From positions 400,924 through 464,923 of the forward strand of contig NZ_SJKD01000008.1 of the NCBI RefSeq assembly GCF_004331485.1: a stretch of DNA of 64,000 nucleotides, in the 5' to 3' direction. Positions within the stretch are counted from its first letter, which is position 1, and each line of letters starts with the position of its first letter. This DNA comes from Kribbella capetownensis (GTDB taxonomy: Bacteria > Actinomycetota > Actinomycetes > Propionibacteriales > Kribbellaceae). The notes under the pieces were generated by a model. That model was not told where the DNA came from, did not search any database, and saw only the letters and a program-made list of their open reading frames with translations. Positions 32,555 to 41,688 of the stretch are shown here, one piece after another. The position numbers and the translations under genes were made by a program.

Positions 32555-33130
32555 ATGCTGGGATACGTCGAGGAGCCGGAGAAGCTGCGCGTGGCACTGT
32601 CGCCGATCCGGCGGCGGCTGCTCGAACTGCTCCGCGAGCCGTCCTCGGCGACCCAGCTCGCCGCTGCGCTGGAGCTGCCCCGGCAGCGGGTGAACTACCA
32701 CCTGCGCGAGCTGGAGAAGGCCGGGCTGATCGCGCTCGTCGAGGAGCGGCAGCGGCGTGGATTCATCGAGCGGATCCTGCGCGCGAAGGCCGCGACGCTG
32801 GTGGTCGATCCGGCCGTGATGGGTCACGCGTTCACCGATATCCAGGACCAGTACGCCGCCGAGCACCTGGTGGACGTGGCCGCCGGCACGGTCCGGGACG
32901 TGGCCCGGATGCAGAGCGCGGCCGACGCCGACGGCAAACGGCTGCTCACGTTCACGCTGGAGGCCGAGGTGCGGTTCGCCGAACCGGGCGACGTACACCG
33001 CTTCACCGATGCCCTGACCGAGGCAGTGCGGCGGACCATCGAACAGTTCGACACTGAGAATGGGCGGCCCTATCGCCTGATCGCCGGCGGCCACCCGGCA
33101 TCACGACGTACCGAAGGAGAACAAGGATGA
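32555..33130 (+). CDS. ArsR-type winged-helix transcriptional regulator
   Basis: 191 residues. The N-terminal winged helix (VALSPIRRRLLELLREPSSATQLAAALELPRQRVNYHLRELEKAGLIALVEERQRRGFIERI) is of the ArsR/HTH_20 type; no metal-binding Cys is present. The C-terminal half probably senses a small molecule. AAGGAGAG lies 8 nt upstream of the ATG at 32555. Overlaps the next gene by ATGA. Such regulator/SRPBCC pairs are common in actinobacteria. Confidence 0.9.
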   Translation: MLGYVEEPEKLRVALSPIRRRLLELLREPSSATQLAAALELPRQRVNYHLRELEKAGLIALVEERQRRGFIERILRAKAATLVVDPAVMGHAFTDIQDQYAAEHLVDVAAGTVRDVARMQSAADADGKRLLTFTLEAEVRFAEPGDVHRFTDALTEAVRRTIEQFDTENGRPYRLIAGGHPASRRTEGEQG

Positions 33131-33843
33131 GCGAGGAGACACCGCGGATCGTGGTGACCGTGGCCGCGCCGGCCGAGGCGGTCTGGGACGCACTGCGGAA
33201 CAAGGACAAGATCCGGCACTGGCACGGCTGGGAGTACGAAGGCACCCAGGGCGGGCTGGAGGAGGAGATCGACCTGATCTACTTCACCAAGGTCGACGAC
33301 AGCCAGGTCGGGACACTGGTCCTCGGGGACGGCGACCGGTTCGTGGTCGAACCGGTCGAGGGCGGGTCGCGGATCACGCTGACCCGGTCGCCGCGCGGCG
33401 CGAATCCCGACTGGGAGGCGTACTACGACGACATCACCGAGGGCTGGACGACGTTCGTCAACCAGCTGAAGTTCGCGCTGGAGCAGCACCCGGACGACGA
33501 GCGGCGGACGCTGTTCTACGTCGGCACCGGCGCCGCCTCGCTGACCGATGAGCTGGGTGTCGACATCCGGCCGGCCGGTACATCGTACGAGCTTGACCTG
33601 GTCGGCGAAGCGGTGAAGGGCGAGGTCCTGTACACCTCGGAGCACCAGGTCGGCCTGACAGTCGATGCCTGGGGCAACGGTCTGCTCGTGCTCAGCTACA
33701 TCCCGCCGGGCGAGCTCAAGCCGGAAGGCTCCGCGATGGCGATCCTCAGCCTGTACGGCGACGTCGACCGGGACGCACTGGACGCGCGCTGGAAGACCTG
33801 GTGGGAGACGCACTACGTGCCGGCCAGCCTGCCCGGTACGTAA
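33127..33843 (+). CDS. SRPBCC/AHSA1-domain protein
   Basis: 238 residues. An SRPBCC domain (RIVVTVAAPAEAVWDALRNKDKIRHWHGWEYEG through ITEGWTTFVNQLKFALEQHP, about 6-120) is followed by a second, less clear segment to the end. The START-like cavity would bind a hydrophobic ligand, but specificity is unknown. Coupled to the ArsR-type regulator by ATGA. The TAA stop lies in the left arm of a 17-bp inverted repeat. Confidence 0.85.
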   Translation: MSEETPRIVVTVAAPAEAVWDALRNKDKIRHWHGWEYEGTQGGLEEEIDLIYFTKVDDSQVGTLVLGDGDRFVVEPVEGGSRITLTRSPRGANPDWEAYYDDITEGWTTFVNQLKFALEQHPDDERRTLFYVGTGAASLTDELGVDIRPAGTSYELDLVGEAVKGEVLYTSEHQVGLTVDAWGNGLLVLSYIPPGELKPEGSAMAILSLYGDVDRDALDARWKTWWETHYVPASLPGT

Positions 33844-33933
33844 CGACAGGAGGTATCCCGACCGTCGCCGAGTCGTCAGGCGTGTTCGGCGGCGGAAACT
33901 AGCGAGAAATGGCGGCACCTCCTGTCGTTACGT
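33838..33933. promoter_or_regulatory. Nested inverted repeat with sequestered AGGAGGT
   Basis: Perfect 17-bp arms 33838-33854 and 33917-33933 around 62 nt that contain a further CGCCGA/TCGGCG pair. The left arm includes AGGAGGT, the right arm ACCTCCT. It could be a terminator after the SRPBCC gene or a structured RNA. Confidence 0.5.
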
Positions 33934-34064
33934 CCCTGACACGGCGGTGACAGGGCGCAAACGTGCCAGCACTCTCGGTCTGTCTCTCGCGGTTACTTCT
34001 GAGTACCTTTCTTGCCACGGCAGTCGCCGCCCCGCGGCCGCCCTCCGGCGAGAGAGGTCCTCCG

Positions 34065-35273
34065 GTGAACATTCCGTCCCGCTCACTCGTGCGTCGAGTG
34101 TCCACGTTCCTCGTGCTCTCCATGACCGGGCTCTGCCTGGTCGCCACCCCCGCCCGGGCCGACGGTCCCGGCACCGGGACGCCGTACGTCGTCACCCTCG
34201 GCGACTCCTACATCTCGGGCGAGGCAGGCCGCTGGGCCGGCAGCTCGAACAACTCCGAAGCACCGGCCGACGCGCTCGGTGCGCACGCCTACCACGACAA
34301 CGCGAGTCGCACCGCCGAGCAGATCCCACGGTGCCACCGCAGCAGTTCCGCCGAGGCGTTCATCGGCGGCGGTGTCGGCGGACTGAACCTGGCCTGCTCC
34401 GGCGCCAGCACCGCGACCAGCTCTGGTGACGAGTTCAAGCCAGGCATCGACTTCTACGACGACGGCGCAGGGCATCTCGGGCAGGCGAAAATGCTGCAGC
34501 AGTTCGCGGCCGGCCACAACGTGCGGCAGGTGGTCGTCTCGATCGGCGGCAACGACTTCAAGTTCGCGTCGATCGTCACGCAGTGTGTGACCGACTTCCT
34601 GCTGTCGCCGTCCTGGTTCCCGGACTACTGCAAGGACGACTCCTCGGTCGTCGCCAACTTCACCTCGGCCAACGTCACCGCCGTACGCGGGAGGATCGCG
34701 ACCGCCTTCCAGAACGTGCGCACCGCGATGCGGAACGCCGGGTACGGCGACAACGCGTGGACGCTGCTGGTGCAGACGTACCCGTCGCCGATTCCGGGTG
34801 GGAGTGGGTTCCGGTACGGGCAGAGCGGCTACACGCGGCAGAGCGTGGGCGGCTGCGGATTCTGGAATGCGGACGCCGACTGGGCAAACAACACCGCGCT
34901 CGTCACCATCAACAACACGGTCCGCGCGGCGATCGGGCAGTCCGGGCTCGGGAACGTCCGCCTGCTCGAGCTCCAGTCAGCCTTCAACGGCCGCCGGCTG
35001 TGCGAGAGCTCGGTCGGTCTCTACGAGGAGGTCGGGCTGAGCTCGTGGACCCAGCCCACAGCAGTCGACAAGACCGAGTGGATCAACCAGATCCGCACCG
35101 TCACCACGGTCGGCTCCAACTACTACATCCAGGAGAGCCTGCACCCGAACTATTGGGCCCAGCTCGCGCTTCGCTCCTGCGTCCGCCAGACCTACACCCA
35201 GAACCGCGGCGGCACCTGCACCATCTCCGGCACCGGCCTGCTCAACGGTGAGCCCCGGATGACGCTTGGGTAG
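34065..35273 (+). CDS. Secreted SGNH/GDSL-family lipase or esterase
   Basis: 402 residues. Signal peptide RRVSTFLVLSMTGLCLVATPARA, cleaved before about residue 34. Catalytic block I YVVTLGDSYISGEAGRW (Ser in GDS), block III VSIGGNDFKF and the terminal SLHPNYWAQLAL (block V with Asp/His replaced by Leu-His: the His is present) fit an SGNH hydrolase. Paired Cys residues (for example C in RCHRSS, LACSG, YCKDD) suggest disulfides. GTG at 34065 chosen for the short signal peptide; an earlier ATG at 33963 would add 34 residues. Extracellular ester hydrolysis is expected. Confidence 0.85.
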   Translation: MNIPSRSLVRRVSTFLVLSMTGLCLVATPARADGPGTGTPYVVTLGDSYISGEAGRWAGSSNNSEAPADALGAHAYHDNASRTAEQIPRCHRSSSAEAFIGGGVGGLNLACSGASTATSSGDEFKPGIDFYDDGAGHLGQAKMLQQFAAGHNVRQVVVSIGGNDFKFASIVTQCVTDFLLSPSWFPDYCKDDSSVVANFTSANVTAVRGRIATAFQNVRTAMRNAGYGDNAWTLLVQTYPSPIPGGSGFRYGQSGYTRQSVGGCGFWNADADWANNTALVTINNTVRAAIGQSGLGNVRLLELQSAFNGRRLCESSVGLYEEVGLSSWTQPTAVDKTEWINQIRTVTTVGSNYYIQESLHPNYWAQLALRSCVRQTYTQNRGGTCTISGTGLLNGEPRMTLG

Positions 35274-35425
35274 TGCCGTCCGTCACCCAGTACGGCGGCC
35301 CCGTCGGGGTCGCCGTACCGGCGGTTGATTAGGCTCGGTGCGTTGTTGGTGCTCTGGACCAGGTGAGGGTGGTACAGGCAGAATCGCGCAGACGAGTCGG
35401 CTGCTTCGTGGGGTGTTAGGGCGTA

Positions 35426-37942
35426 GTGGAAATGGAACATGCGCTGTCGCTGGGCGGTCAGCGCTGGGATCTGTCGGACGGTAGCGACTCGATCACCATC
35501 GGGCGCGCCTCCAACGCCGACATCCGGCTGACCGCGGACGACCAGATCTCCCGCATCCACGCCCGCCTCACGCGCTCGGGCAGCACCTGGACCCTCATCG
35601 ACGAGTCCCGCAACGGCACCGCCCTCAACGGCCGCCGCCTGGCCGCCCCCACCCCCCTCACCAACAACGACCAAATCCACATCGGCCGCTCAGTCCTAAC
35701 CTTCCACGAAACCCCCACCCAAGCCGCCCCACCCCCAGAAGCCCCACCCACCTCCTTAACCCCCGCGGAAACCCCGCCCGCCTCCTTCACACAGGCAGAG
35801 GCGCCGCCCGGCTCCTTCGCTTCACCCGCGGACGCTCAACCGGCCTCGTTCTCTCCGCCTCAGCCCCCTCCAGCGGCCGCGTATCCCCCACCTGCCGACT
35901 TCCCGCACCCCGCCGACGCCTACCCCGCCCCGGCGAACGAGCAGTACGCCGCGCCCGCGGACGACCAGTACGCCGAGCCCGCGGAGCAGTACTCCGCGCC
36001 GGCAGAGGACCCGTACCGCGCGCCTGCGGAGGACGCGTTCTCAGGACAGGCAGACCGTGCATACGCCGCGCCCGACGAGGCGTCGTACCGAGAGCCGGAC
36101 GCCTCAGCGCACCACCCCGACTCAGGCGAGCCTCCTGCGGCGACACCTTCCGGATCCGCAGAGCGGCCCCAGGTTGCCGACCGGTTCTCCCTCGCGGAGC
36201 CCCTCGCGCTCGGCGACCCAGCCGCGTACGCCCCGGTCACTCCTCCAACCAGCCGCGCGGACCAAGGCCAAAACCCCTTCGCCCCGCCCGAGTCCGAACC
36301 CAACCCGAGCCCGTACGCACCCACCGCCCACCAGCAACAGCCGACGCCACCTGATCCCGACCAGGACGCAAGCGCGTTCACCCCGCCCAACCCCGCCGAC
36401 CGAGGCCCCAGCCTCGCCGACCGCGGCCCGAGACCAGTCGCCCCACCCAACAGCCACCAGGAACCAAGCCCCTCCACCCCACCCGACCCCAACCAGCACG
36501 CAAACCCGCACACACCACCCGAGACCGACCGAGCCACAAACCCCTTCGCCCCACCCCAACCCGAGCAAGCCGCAAGCCCATTCGCCCCACCAGAGAGCGA
36601 GCCCAGCGGCTTCGCACCGCGTGAAGGCGAGCCGGGCAGCTTCGCGCCACCCGAGAGCGAGCACCGCGCGAACCCGTTCGCCCCGGCCGAGGGCGAGCCA
36701 GGCAGCTTCCCGCCAGCCCAGGCTGAGCCGGGGGGCTTCGCCCCACCCGGAGACGAGCGGGGCGCTAGCCCGTTCGGCCCGGGTGGGGGTGAGCCGGGCG
36801 GCTTCGGGTCGGGTGAGGGTGGCCAGGGTTCGAGCCCGTTCGCGCCTGCTGGGGCTGAGGAGGGTGTGGGTCCGTTTGGTCCTGCCGATGGGGAGTTTGG
36901 GGCGGCGGGTGGGGAGCGGGGTGATGAGGGGCTTGGTGGGGTTGTGGGTGAGGGGGTTGCGGTTGGGGCTGGGGACTGGGGGGCTTATCCGTCGGCGGAC
37001 AATCCGGAGCCGGCTCGGTCGCCGTGGGCTGCTGGGATGACTGTGCCGGTGCAGTTCGACCGGTCGCAGGCCGGCCGGAACGAGTCGGCCGGCTGGCCCG
37101 AGACCGGTCGGGCCGAGGACCAAGCAAGCGTCGCCCCAGCCGGCGGGCCGCAGACATCACGCGGTGCAGCCGGCGCCCGGCCGACATCGCGTACAGGGCA
37201 GGCGCGCACGGCGGAGGCGCGCGCCGCGAAAGCCAAGACGCGACGGTCCGCAGACGCGGATGAGGTCGGCCAGGTCAGGCTCGGCCGTGTGCTCGCAGTA
37301 GCAGGCGCATTACTCGCACTCGGCCTCTTCATCAACCTCATCATCACCTTCCTCTCCTCCGGCCCCGGCGGGCCGCTCCGCTGGCTGGTACCGCCGGTCA
37401 TCGCACTCATCACCGCGATGGTCGTCGCCCTGATGGACGCACTCAGCCCGCAGGAACGCGCCCCCGGCCGTCTCAACGTCTCCGTAGTCGTCGCGATCGT
37501 CGTCGTACTGCTCGGCGTCGGCGTCGGCGGGTTCGCGCTCACCGCCGCAGCCCAGTACGCCGCCGGCTACGTCACCGGTAAGGAGTCCGGCGAGGCCCGC
37601 CTGGTCAAGCCGGTCGGGAAGGCATTCGAAGGGCTGACCGTCACCGTCGAGAACGTGACGTACACGAGCCACTTCACCCGCGTGCAGCTTGCGGTCAAGA
37701 ACGCCGGCGATCAGTCGGTCGCCCTGCCGCTCGACAGCAACGTCGCCCTCACCGGCCCGGAGGGCAACGCGATCCGCGCCGACGACTCCCGTAGCCAGTG
37801 GCCGGGCAAGTTCCCGTCCGGCGGTACCGAGCACGGCACGATCACCTTCACGGGCCATCTGCCGGACAATCTGACGACCGCGACCGTCACCCTCAGGTCC
37901 GGTGAGAACCCGGTCGCCGTCGGTATTGCCCTCAGCAACTGA
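35426..37942 (+). CDS. FHA-domain membrane protein with long Pro-rich linker
   Basis: 838 residues. An N-terminal FHA domain (about 8-95: ITIGRASNADIRL, ISRIHARL, NGTALNGRRL) binds phosphothreonine peptides in known relatives. Residues about 100-590 are a Pro/Ala/Glu linker with irregular repeats of the type NPFAPPESEP and GSFAPPE. Three membrane segments follow (about 625-720: VLAVAGALLALGLFINLIITFL, LVPPVIALITAMVVALMDAL, LNVSVVVAIVVVLLGVGVGGFAL), then a DUF4352-like outer domain (GLTVTVENVTYTSHFTRVQLAVKNAG). It may link Ser/Thr kinase signals to the envelope. GTG 35426 or ATG 35432. The linker DNA changes abruptly from C-rich to G-rich near 36.75 kb. Confidence 0.85.
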   Translation: MEMEHALSLGGQRWDLSDGSDSITIGRASNADIRLTADDQISRIHARLTRSGSTWTLIDESRNGTALNGRRLAAPTPLTNNDQIHIGRSVLTFHETPTQAAPPPEAPPTSLTPAETPPASFTQAEAPPGSFASPADAQPASFSPPQPPPAAAYPPPADFPHPADAYPAPANEQYAAPADDQYAEPAEQYSAPAEDPYRAPAEDAFSGQADRAYAAPDEASYREPDASAHHPDSGEPPAATPSGSAERPQVADRFSLAEPLALGDPAAYAPVTPPTSRADQGQNPFAPPESEPNPSPYAPTAHQQQPTPPDPDQDASAFTPPNPADRGPSLADRGPRPVAPPNSHQEPSPSTPPDPNQHANPHTPPETDRATNPFAPPQPEQAASPFAPPESEPSGFAPREGEPGSFAPPESEHRANPFAPAEGEPGSFPPAQAEPGGFAPPGDERGASPFGPGGGEPGGFGSGEGGQGSSPFAPAGAEEGVGPFGPADGEFGAAGGERGDEGLGGVVGEGVAVGAGDWGAYPSADNPEPARSPWAAGMTVPVQFDRSQAGRNESAGWPETGRAEDQASVAPAGGPQTSRGAAGARPTSRTGQARTAEARAAKAKTRRSADADEVGQVRLGRVLAVAGALLALGLFINLIITFLSSGPGGPLRWLVPPVIALITAMVVALMDALSPQERAPGRLNVSVVVAIVVVLLGVGVGGFALTAAAQYAAGYVTGKESGEARLVKPVGKAFEGLTVTVENVTYTSHFTRVQLAVKNAGDQSVALPLDSNVALTGPEGNAIRADDSRSQWPGKFPSGGTEHGTITFTGHLPDNLTTATVTLRSGENPVAVGIALSN

Positions 37943-38021
37943 CACCTGCGGAAACCGTTGCTCCAGGCAACTCGAAGAAATTCGCGTGCGGACTTACATC
38001 GATTATTGATACGGTTCCGGC

Positions 38022-38459
38022 ATGGCGGCAGAGGTGGATGTCGAGCGGCTGACCACAGCCATCGAGGACTTCAACCCGATCTTCATCCGGTTGCCCGCGG
38101 TGCGCAGGTTCAACTTCTCGACGCTGTCGGTCCTGCACACGTTGTCGCGCAGCGGCACACTCCGGTTGACCGATCTGCTGGCGACCGAGCAGCTCAAGCA
38201 GCCGGCACTCACCAGCCTGGTCACGAAGCTCGAGCAGGACGGCCTCCTGCAACGCCGCCCCGACCCGACCGACGGCCGCGCGATGCTGCTGTCGCTGACG
38301 CGCGCCGGCCGGCAGGTCGTACGGTCCCGCCATACCGAACGGGTCACCAAGCTTTCCCGCCTGGTCGACCGGCTGACGCCCGAGGAGCGCGACGTACTCG
38401 CGAGCTCCATCGACGTGCTGACCCGGCTGACCGAGATCGCCGCTGAGGAGCGACTATGA
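38022..38459 (+). CDS. MarR-family transcriptional regulator
   Basis: 145 residues, winged helix LTDLLATEQLKQPALTSLVTKLEQDGLLQRRPDPTDGRAMLLSLTRAG. The stop overlaps the epoxide hydrolase start (ATGA), so regulator and enzyme are cotranscribed and the enzyme is a likely regulatory target. The upstream AT-rich stretch TTACATCGATTATTGAT (37994-38010) probably contains the promoter and operator but is not a clean palindrome. Confidence 0.92.
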   Translation: MAAEVDVERLTTAIEDFNPIFIRLPAVRRFNFSTLSVLHTLSRSGTLRLTDLLATEQLKQPALTSLVTKLEQDGLLQRRPDPTDGRAMLLSLTRAGRQVVRSRHTERVTKLSRLVDRLTPEERDVLASSIDVLTRLTEIAAEERL

Positions 38460-39667
38460 CCAGCTTTCCCTTGGAACCAAGCCCGATCCACGTCCCGGAC
38501 GACGTCCTCGACGACCTGCGCCGCCGGCTCACCGCCACCAAGTGGCCGCTCGACGCCGGGAACGACGACGGTTTCTACGGCGTACGTCGTACTCAACTGC
38601 AGGCACTGGTGGAGTACTGGGCCGACGGGTTCGACTGGCGTGCCGCCGAGCGGGCGATCAACGCCTTCGAGCATTACCGTGTCGACGTGAACGGAGTACC
38701 TGTCCACTTCATGCGCAAGCCCGGTGTCGGGCCGGCACCGATTCCGCTGATCCTGAGCCACGGCTGGCCGTGGACGTTCTGGCACTGGTCGAAGGTGATC
38801 GGTCCGCTCGCGGATCCAGCGGCGTACGGCGGTGATCCGGCCGACGCGTTCGACGTGATCGTGCCGTCGCTGCCCGGGTTCGGGTTCTCGACACCGCTGA
38901 CGAACCAGCCGGACATGAACTTCTGGAAGATCGCGGACGTCTGGCACGACCTGATGACCGGCGTCCTCGGGTACCCGAAGTACGCCGCCGCCGGGTGCGA
39001 CGTCGGCGCGCTCGTCACCGGGCAACTCGGCCACAAGTACGCCGATGAGCTCTACGCGATCCACATCGGCTCGGGCCTGAAACTCACGTTCTTCAACGGC
39101 GACCGCGGCTGGGACCTGAGCGGTGGCAACCCGATCCCGCCGAACCTGCCGCCCGCGATCCACGACCGGATCATCGAGCTGGAACGGCGGTTCGCGGCCC
39201 ACCTGGCCACGCATGTCCTGGACCCGAGCACCCTCGGTTTCGGCCTCGCCGACTCACCGGCCGGCATGCTCGCGTGGATCCTCGAGCGGTGGCTGAGCTG
39301 GTCCGGCGGCGACAAGGCGTTCAGCGACGACGACCTGCTGACGAACGCCACGATCTACTGGGCCGGCAACGCGATCGACACCTCGATCCGCACCTACGCC
39401 AACAACAACCGCTACCCGTGGACGCCGTCGCACGACCGTACGCCGGCCATCGAAGCACCCACAGGCATCACGTTCGTCGGCCACGAGGACCCGCCCGGCG
39501 TCAGCACCCCCGAGGAACGCGTCCAGAACTTCCTGAACAGCGACCGCGCCGAGTGGTACAACCACGTCAACCTGACCGCCCACCCAGGCGGCGGCCACTT
39601 CATCCCGTGGGAACTCCCCACCGAGTGGACCGACGACCTCCGCCGTACATTCCGCGACTATCGCTGA
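38456..39667 (+). CDS. Epoxide hydrolase, alpha/beta fold with EHN domain
   Basis: 403 residues. The N-terminal epoxide hydrolase domain (IHVPDDVLDDLRRRLTATKWP) is followed by the alpha/beta core with oxyanion HGWP (102-105), nucleophile Asp182 in GCDVGA and catalytic His in PGGGHFIPWE. Two lid Tyr positions are likely in the middle region. Cytoplasmic hydration of epoxides to diols; the natural substrate is unknown. Coupled to the MarR gene. Confidence 0.93.
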   Translation: MTSFPLEPSPIHVPDDVLDDLRRRLTATKWPLDAGNDDGFYGVRRTQLQALVEYWADGFDWRAAERAINAFEHYRVDVNGVPVHFMRKPGVGPAPIPLILSHGWPWTFWHWSKVIGPLADPAAYGGDPADAFDVIVPSLPGFGFSTPLTNQPDMNFWKIADVWHDLMTGVLGYPKYAAAGCDVGALVTGQLGHKYADELYAIHIGSGLKLTFFNGDRGWDLSGGNPIPPNLPPAIHDRIIELERRFAAHLATHVLDPSTLGFGLADSPAGMLAWILERWLSWSGGDKAFSDDDLLTNATIYWAGNAIDTSIRTYANNNRYPWTPSHDRTPAIEAPTGITFVGHEDPPGVSTPEERVQNFLNSDRAEWYNHVNLTAHPGGGHFIPWELPTEWTDDLRRTFRDYR

Positions 39668-39719
39668 GAGGCGCGGAAGAACTGAGCCGTCCGGGCGCGG
39701 AGATTCAGAACGGCATGGT

Positions 39720-40511
39720 CTAGGAGTTGGCCGGCGGGTTCGGCCGGCGAAGGAGCAGTACGCCGAGTACTAGTAGCCAGATTGCCCACAGGTAGCTGCC
39801 GAGGAGGCCGCCGAGGTCCCAGACCGGGAAACTGGGGATCGCGGTGGCGAGAATGTCGCCTTGGTTGGTGAAGTACAGCACGCTGGCGAGCAGCCCCAGC
39901 CAGCCTGCCCATCTCGGCATCACCTTGGTTCGCAGGATGATGATGCTGACGGTGACCGACCACGCGATGCCCAGGAGTTGTCCCAGGTGCTCACCCAGTA
40001 GCGCGCCGCCGTACTGATGCTGCGCGGTCCACGCCGCGGCGACCGCCGTACGCGTAGCCGTGTCGCCGTTGACGTACGTGTCGGCAAGCGGCGGTACTAC
40101 GAAAACCCAGCGCAGGAATCCGATCAGCGCCAGCAGCACAGACGCCGCGCCCGCCCAGGTCGCGACCCGCAGAGCCGCGTCGTCCCGGCGCTTCAGCGCA
40201 GTCGGCAGCAACAGGATCGGTACGGCGAGGATCGCGTACGTCCAGGCGACCGCGAACCACGTCCAGACCAGGCTCGTGCCGCCGTCGACGTACTCGGGCA
40301 ACACCACATCCGCCGGTTGACGCAGGATGTCGGGCCAGTCGAACGTCATCGACAGCACCGTCGCGGCCACCATGAAGGCCACGGTCGCCACGATGAAGAC
40401 GATCCCGGTGAACTTCGCCGCTGTGATATTTGATCGAACTGCCGGAGCCTGCGCGATGTCGATCTGTTCGACGTCCTCGTTGCGTTGATGACCTCGTTCG
40501 GCTCTGTCCAT
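39720..40511 (-). CDS. DUF4386-like membrane protein
   Basis: 263 residues with about six to seven membrane segments (first FTGIVFIVATVAFMVAATVLS). RWVFVVPPLADTYV and GQLLGIAWSVTVSIIILRTKVMPRWAGWLGL match the DUF4386 pattern. No enzymatic motif. Convergent with the epoxide hydrolase, 52 bp apart; its upstream region (40512-40677, shared with a divergent AraC gene) shows no clear operator. Confidence 0.8.
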   Translation of the reverse strand: MDRAERGHQRNEDVEQIDIAQAPAVRSNITAAKFTGIVFIVATVAFMVAATVLSMTFDWPDILRQPADVVLPEYVDGGTSLVWTWFAVAWTYAILAVPILLLPTALKRRDDAALRVATWAGAASVLLALIGFLRWVFVVPPLADTYVNGDTATRTAVAAAWTAQHQYGGALLGEHLGQLLGIAWSVTVSIIILRTKVMPRWAGWLGLLASVLYFTNQGDILATAIPSFPVWDLGGLLGSYLWAIWLLVLGVLLLRRPNPPANS

Positions 40512-40677
40512 GCCAATCGCCCCCTTGGCGCGGTCATGGCTCCGGTTTGCCCGGGCCCCCCGACCCCACCGCTTTCAGGATGCGCGCCGGTTCCAGCACT
40601 GTCCATGGCCGCTCGATCCATGAGGGTTGTCCGGTTTCGCTGCGTGGTGTGTGGGCGTAGCTTCGGAGGAAGTCCTC

Positions 40678-41682
40678 GTGGAGGTTGACAACGTGACGGC
40701 AGCCGACGGCACCCGAATTGGTGGTGTCGTACGAGGTTTCATGCTCGGCGAGGGGTCGGACGCCGTCGTGGACGCCTTGGATGCCATCTTTCCTTCCGCC
40801 AGTCCGCGAGTCGCCGGCGGCCAGCCGTCCACCGGGGCAGTGACGATCGAGACGACGCAGTGCGGACCGTTGGGCTCCGATCGATGGCATATCGGCCTGG
40901 GCTTCGCGGTGGACACGGAGCCGTACAAGGAACCGCTCGTTGTCTGGTTCTCGCGACCGGCCGTCGCGACCGTCCCGAGCGGGGAGTTGCGGGTCCCAGC
41001 CGGCGGCTCGCTGATGCGTGCGCCGGACGACCCGATGACGCTCGACTTTCCGCCGTTCGACTCGATCGGGACGCGGGTCAGCTACGGCGATCTCGAGGAG
41101 GCCGCCGAGTCGGCGCACGGCGTACCGCCCAGTGACTTCTGGCTGGGCACCGGGCTGCCGCTCAACGCCCGGCTCAGCGGGTACTGGCAGTCGGTGAGCC
41201 ACTACGTCCACCGCGTCCTGACCGACGCACCGTCGTCCGCGGACAGTCCGTTGGTCGCCCAGCAACTGCACACGCACGTCATCGCGTCGATGCTCGCGGT
41301 CTTCCCGAACGCGACGCTGCGGGTCGCGTACGCCCCCTCACCCGGGTGGGTGACGCCGGCGTCCGTACAACGAGCCGTGGATTACATCGACGCGCATGCC
41401 GCCGAACCGATCGGCGTCAACGACATCGCGGCGGCCGTCGGTACGAGCGCCCGTGCACTCCAGTACGCCTTCCGCCGGCATCTGGAATGTACGCCGTTCG
41501 AGTACCTACGACAGATCCGGCTTGAACACGCGCACCACGACCTGCAGACGACCGACCCCGCCAGCGGCGTCACTGTCGGCACGATCGCTTTCCGGTGGGG
41601 CTTTTCCGTCCCCCGATTCACCGCCTCGTACCACGCCGCCTACGGTCGCAGCCCAGGCCGGACCCTCCAGGAGGGTTGCTGA
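40678..41682 (+). CDS. AraC-family transcriptional regulator
   Basis: 334 residues. An N-terminal AraC-binding-like domain (about 1-215) precedes the tandem HTH region (VDYIDAHAAEPIGVNDIAAAVGTSARALQYAFRRHLECTPFEYLRQIRLEHAHHDLQ ... FRWGFSVPRFTASYHAAYGRSPGRTL). The GTG at 40678 has GGAGGA 7 nt upstream and is preferred over the in-frame upstream start at 40627. Followed 6 bp later by a related regulator. Targets unknown. Confidence 0.9.
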   Translation: MEVDNVTAADGTRIGGVVRGFMLGEGSDAVVDALDAIFPSASPRVAGGQPSTGAVTIETTQCGPLGSDRWHIGLGFAVDTEPYKEPLVVWFSRPAVATVPSGELRVPAGGSLMRAPDDPMTLDFPPFDSIGTRVSYGDLEEAAESAHGVPPSDFWLGTGLPLNARLSGYWQSVSHYVHRVLTDAPSSADSPLVAQQLHTHVIASMLAVFPNATLRVAYAPSPGWVTPASVQRAVDYIDAHAAEPIGVNDIAAAVGTSARALQYAFRRHLECTPFEYLRQIRLEHAHHDLQTTDPASGVTVGTIAFRWGFSVPRFTASYHAAYGRSPGRTLQEGC

Positions 41683-41688
41683 GCTGCG

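Noticed and set aside
37994..38010. Palindromic operator for the MarR gene at 38022
   Set aside because: The AT-rich ATCGATTATTGAT is only a partial direct/inverted repeat, so not listed as an operator.
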